Assembly (NCBI GenBank): GCA_009772925.1
Contig: WOUQ01000015.1
Coordinates: forward strand, 1-50,356
From: a bacterium
GTDB taxonomy: Bacteria > Pseudomonadota > Gammaproteobacteria > Burkholderiales > Thiobacillaceae
Reading direction: 5' to 3'
DNA length: 50,356 nt
The notes under the pieces were generated by a model, which saw only the letters and a list, made by a program, of their open reading frames with translations, was not told the origin of the DNA and made no database searches. A program made the position numbers and the translations under genes. Positions 49,719 through 50,356 of this stretch are shown here, one piece after another (the first letter of the stretch is position 1; every line of letters begins with the position of its first letter).

Positions 49719-50088
49719 GTTTCCGCTCCTTCACCATTTCATCCAACTTTGACAAATGTTCATCCAAGCGGGCATCGGCGAGATCGATGAGCCGCTTGTA
49801 AAACCGCCGCTGGTCCGCGCCCGCCTTGTTGCCGCCGACCAGCAATATGGCCTGGCGTTTAGGGTCAAACGCGAAGGCGATGCGCCATACCTCGCCTTCC
49901 CAGCCGAAGCGCAGTTCCTTCATATTGGAATGCTTCGACCCTTTGAGTCCGTCCACGGTTGGCCTACCCAGATTCGGGCCGAACTCGCGCAGCAACAAGG
50001 CATGCGCCAGCAATTCGTCCTGGAGCGCCGCAGGCAGCCCCTGGAATTCCAACTCGAAGTCATCGTGAAAGAGAACGGCCCAGGTCAT
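49699..50088 (-). CDS. RelE/HigB-like toxin of the terminal pair
   Basis: 129 residues. FHDDFELEFQGLPAALQDEL, LREFGPNLGRPTVDGLKGSK, HSNMKELRF, WRIAFAFDPKRQAILLVGGN and KRLIDLADARLDEHL fit the 'phage-derived Gp49-like/HigB' class of RelE-fold toxins. These normally inhibit translation by cleaving ribosome-bound mRNA. Its last 20 bases overlap the antitoxin gene. A near-palindrome (50099-50112) lies directly upstream of the ATG at 50088. The module looks intact. Confidence 0.87.
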   Translation of the reverse strand: MTWAVLFHDDFELEFQGLPAALQDELLAHALLLREFGPNLGRPTVDGLKGSKHSNMKELRFGWEGEVWRIAFAFDPKRQAILLVGGNKAGADQRRFYKRLIDLADARLDEHLSKLDEMVKERKHGKKTR

Positions 50089-50098
50089 GGCTTGATTA

Positions 50099-50112
50099 TG
50101 TCCTTAAGAACA
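50099..50112 (-). promoter_or_regulatory. Operator-like near-palindrome upstream of the terminal toxin gene
   Basis: TGTCCTTAAGAACA is symmetric (TGT-x-CTTAAG-x-ACA) apart from one base pair. It ends 11 bases upstream of the toxin ATG, which suits autoregulation by the toxin-antitoxin complex. Confidence 0.5.
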
Positions 50113-50356
50113 TATGTATTGCAATCCATATTCATCCCTGAACGCCCTAAAAAATGTATGACCTGCCAGTAACACCGCAGGCAAACACCTCCTGCTATCA
50201 CTTGGTTGAACACTCGCCACCCTATCTGATCCTGGTCAGCGAAAACACAAAGAAAAAGGCTCAGTTCGCGTTAAGTAGTGACGGGCTCATGCTATGAGCC
50301 TATGGGGGTGGATAGTGGCCTCATTGCAATGGTCGGGAGACCGAGATGAGGCAACG
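50113..50356. other. Right-edge stretch without a gene
   Basis: No gene is visible. It contains the hairpin GGCTCAT-GCT-ATGAGCC (50284-50300) and a looser inverted pair GCCTCAT (50318-50324)/ATGAGGC (50346-50352) at the window end. This may be the start of a further element beyond the window. Confidence 0.4.

Overview
The window is a GC-rich chromosomal segment from an environmental proteobacterium. The presence of rdgC (known from beta- and gammaproteobacteria), a PEP-CTERM surface protein, a yqjD-yqjE-yqjK-like trio, an FbaB-type class I aldolase, cimA and glgC points to a betaproteobacterium, or possibly an environmental gammaproteobacterium. The species cannot be named from sequence alone. 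No tRNA, rRNA or CRISPR array was seen.

Layout. 1-4.0 kb is an accessory island of three type II toxin-antitoxin modules (HigB/HigA-like, PIN/Phd, HipA/HipB), with a relic of an AAA ATPase, REP-type repeats and a pair of near-identical dispersed repeats that flank hipBA. 4.0-23.5 kb is mostly housekeeping and envelope or stress functions: a PEP-CTERM protein lacking a signal peptide, a SYLF lipid-binding protein, two divergent SulP transporters, an AI-2E-family permease, PPK2, the yqjDEK-like membrane trio, a phospholipase D lipoprotein, a second lipoprotein, an unlisted 51-residue acidic Cys-rich ORF, a UMF1 MFS transporter with a ceramidase-like protein, nfeD-slipin, a MEKHLA protein and citramalate synthase.

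23.7-33.8 kb is the most interesting region. It holds five collinear genes: a type III-like restriction helicase/nuclease, a BRO-N protein, an adenine-type methyltransferase, a RhuM protein, and a UvrD-type helicase with a RelE-like N-terminus. The methyltransferase gene is a mosaic, with an AT-richer recognition segment and three palindromic repeats inserted in frame. The two BRO/RhuM genes each carry a hairpin just before codons for the same TAADGKQ peptide. Two long palindromes sit in front of the BRO gene.

33.9-39.3 kb holds rdgC and a stress cluster (universal stress protein, Lon-like protease, cyclic 2,3-diphosphoglycerate synthetase-like protein, truncated carbamate kinase). 39.4-41.5 kb is a second small accessory patch: a DUF4143 ATPase behind 22-bp-spaced direct repeats, a small unknown protein, and a 214-bp element with 21-bp terminal inverted repeats. 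41.5-49.2 kb holds a polyamine ABC operon (potABCD), glgC, a phosphoribosyltransferase, fbaB and a PilZ protein. The window closes with a fourth toxin-antitoxin pair (49.4-50.1 kb).
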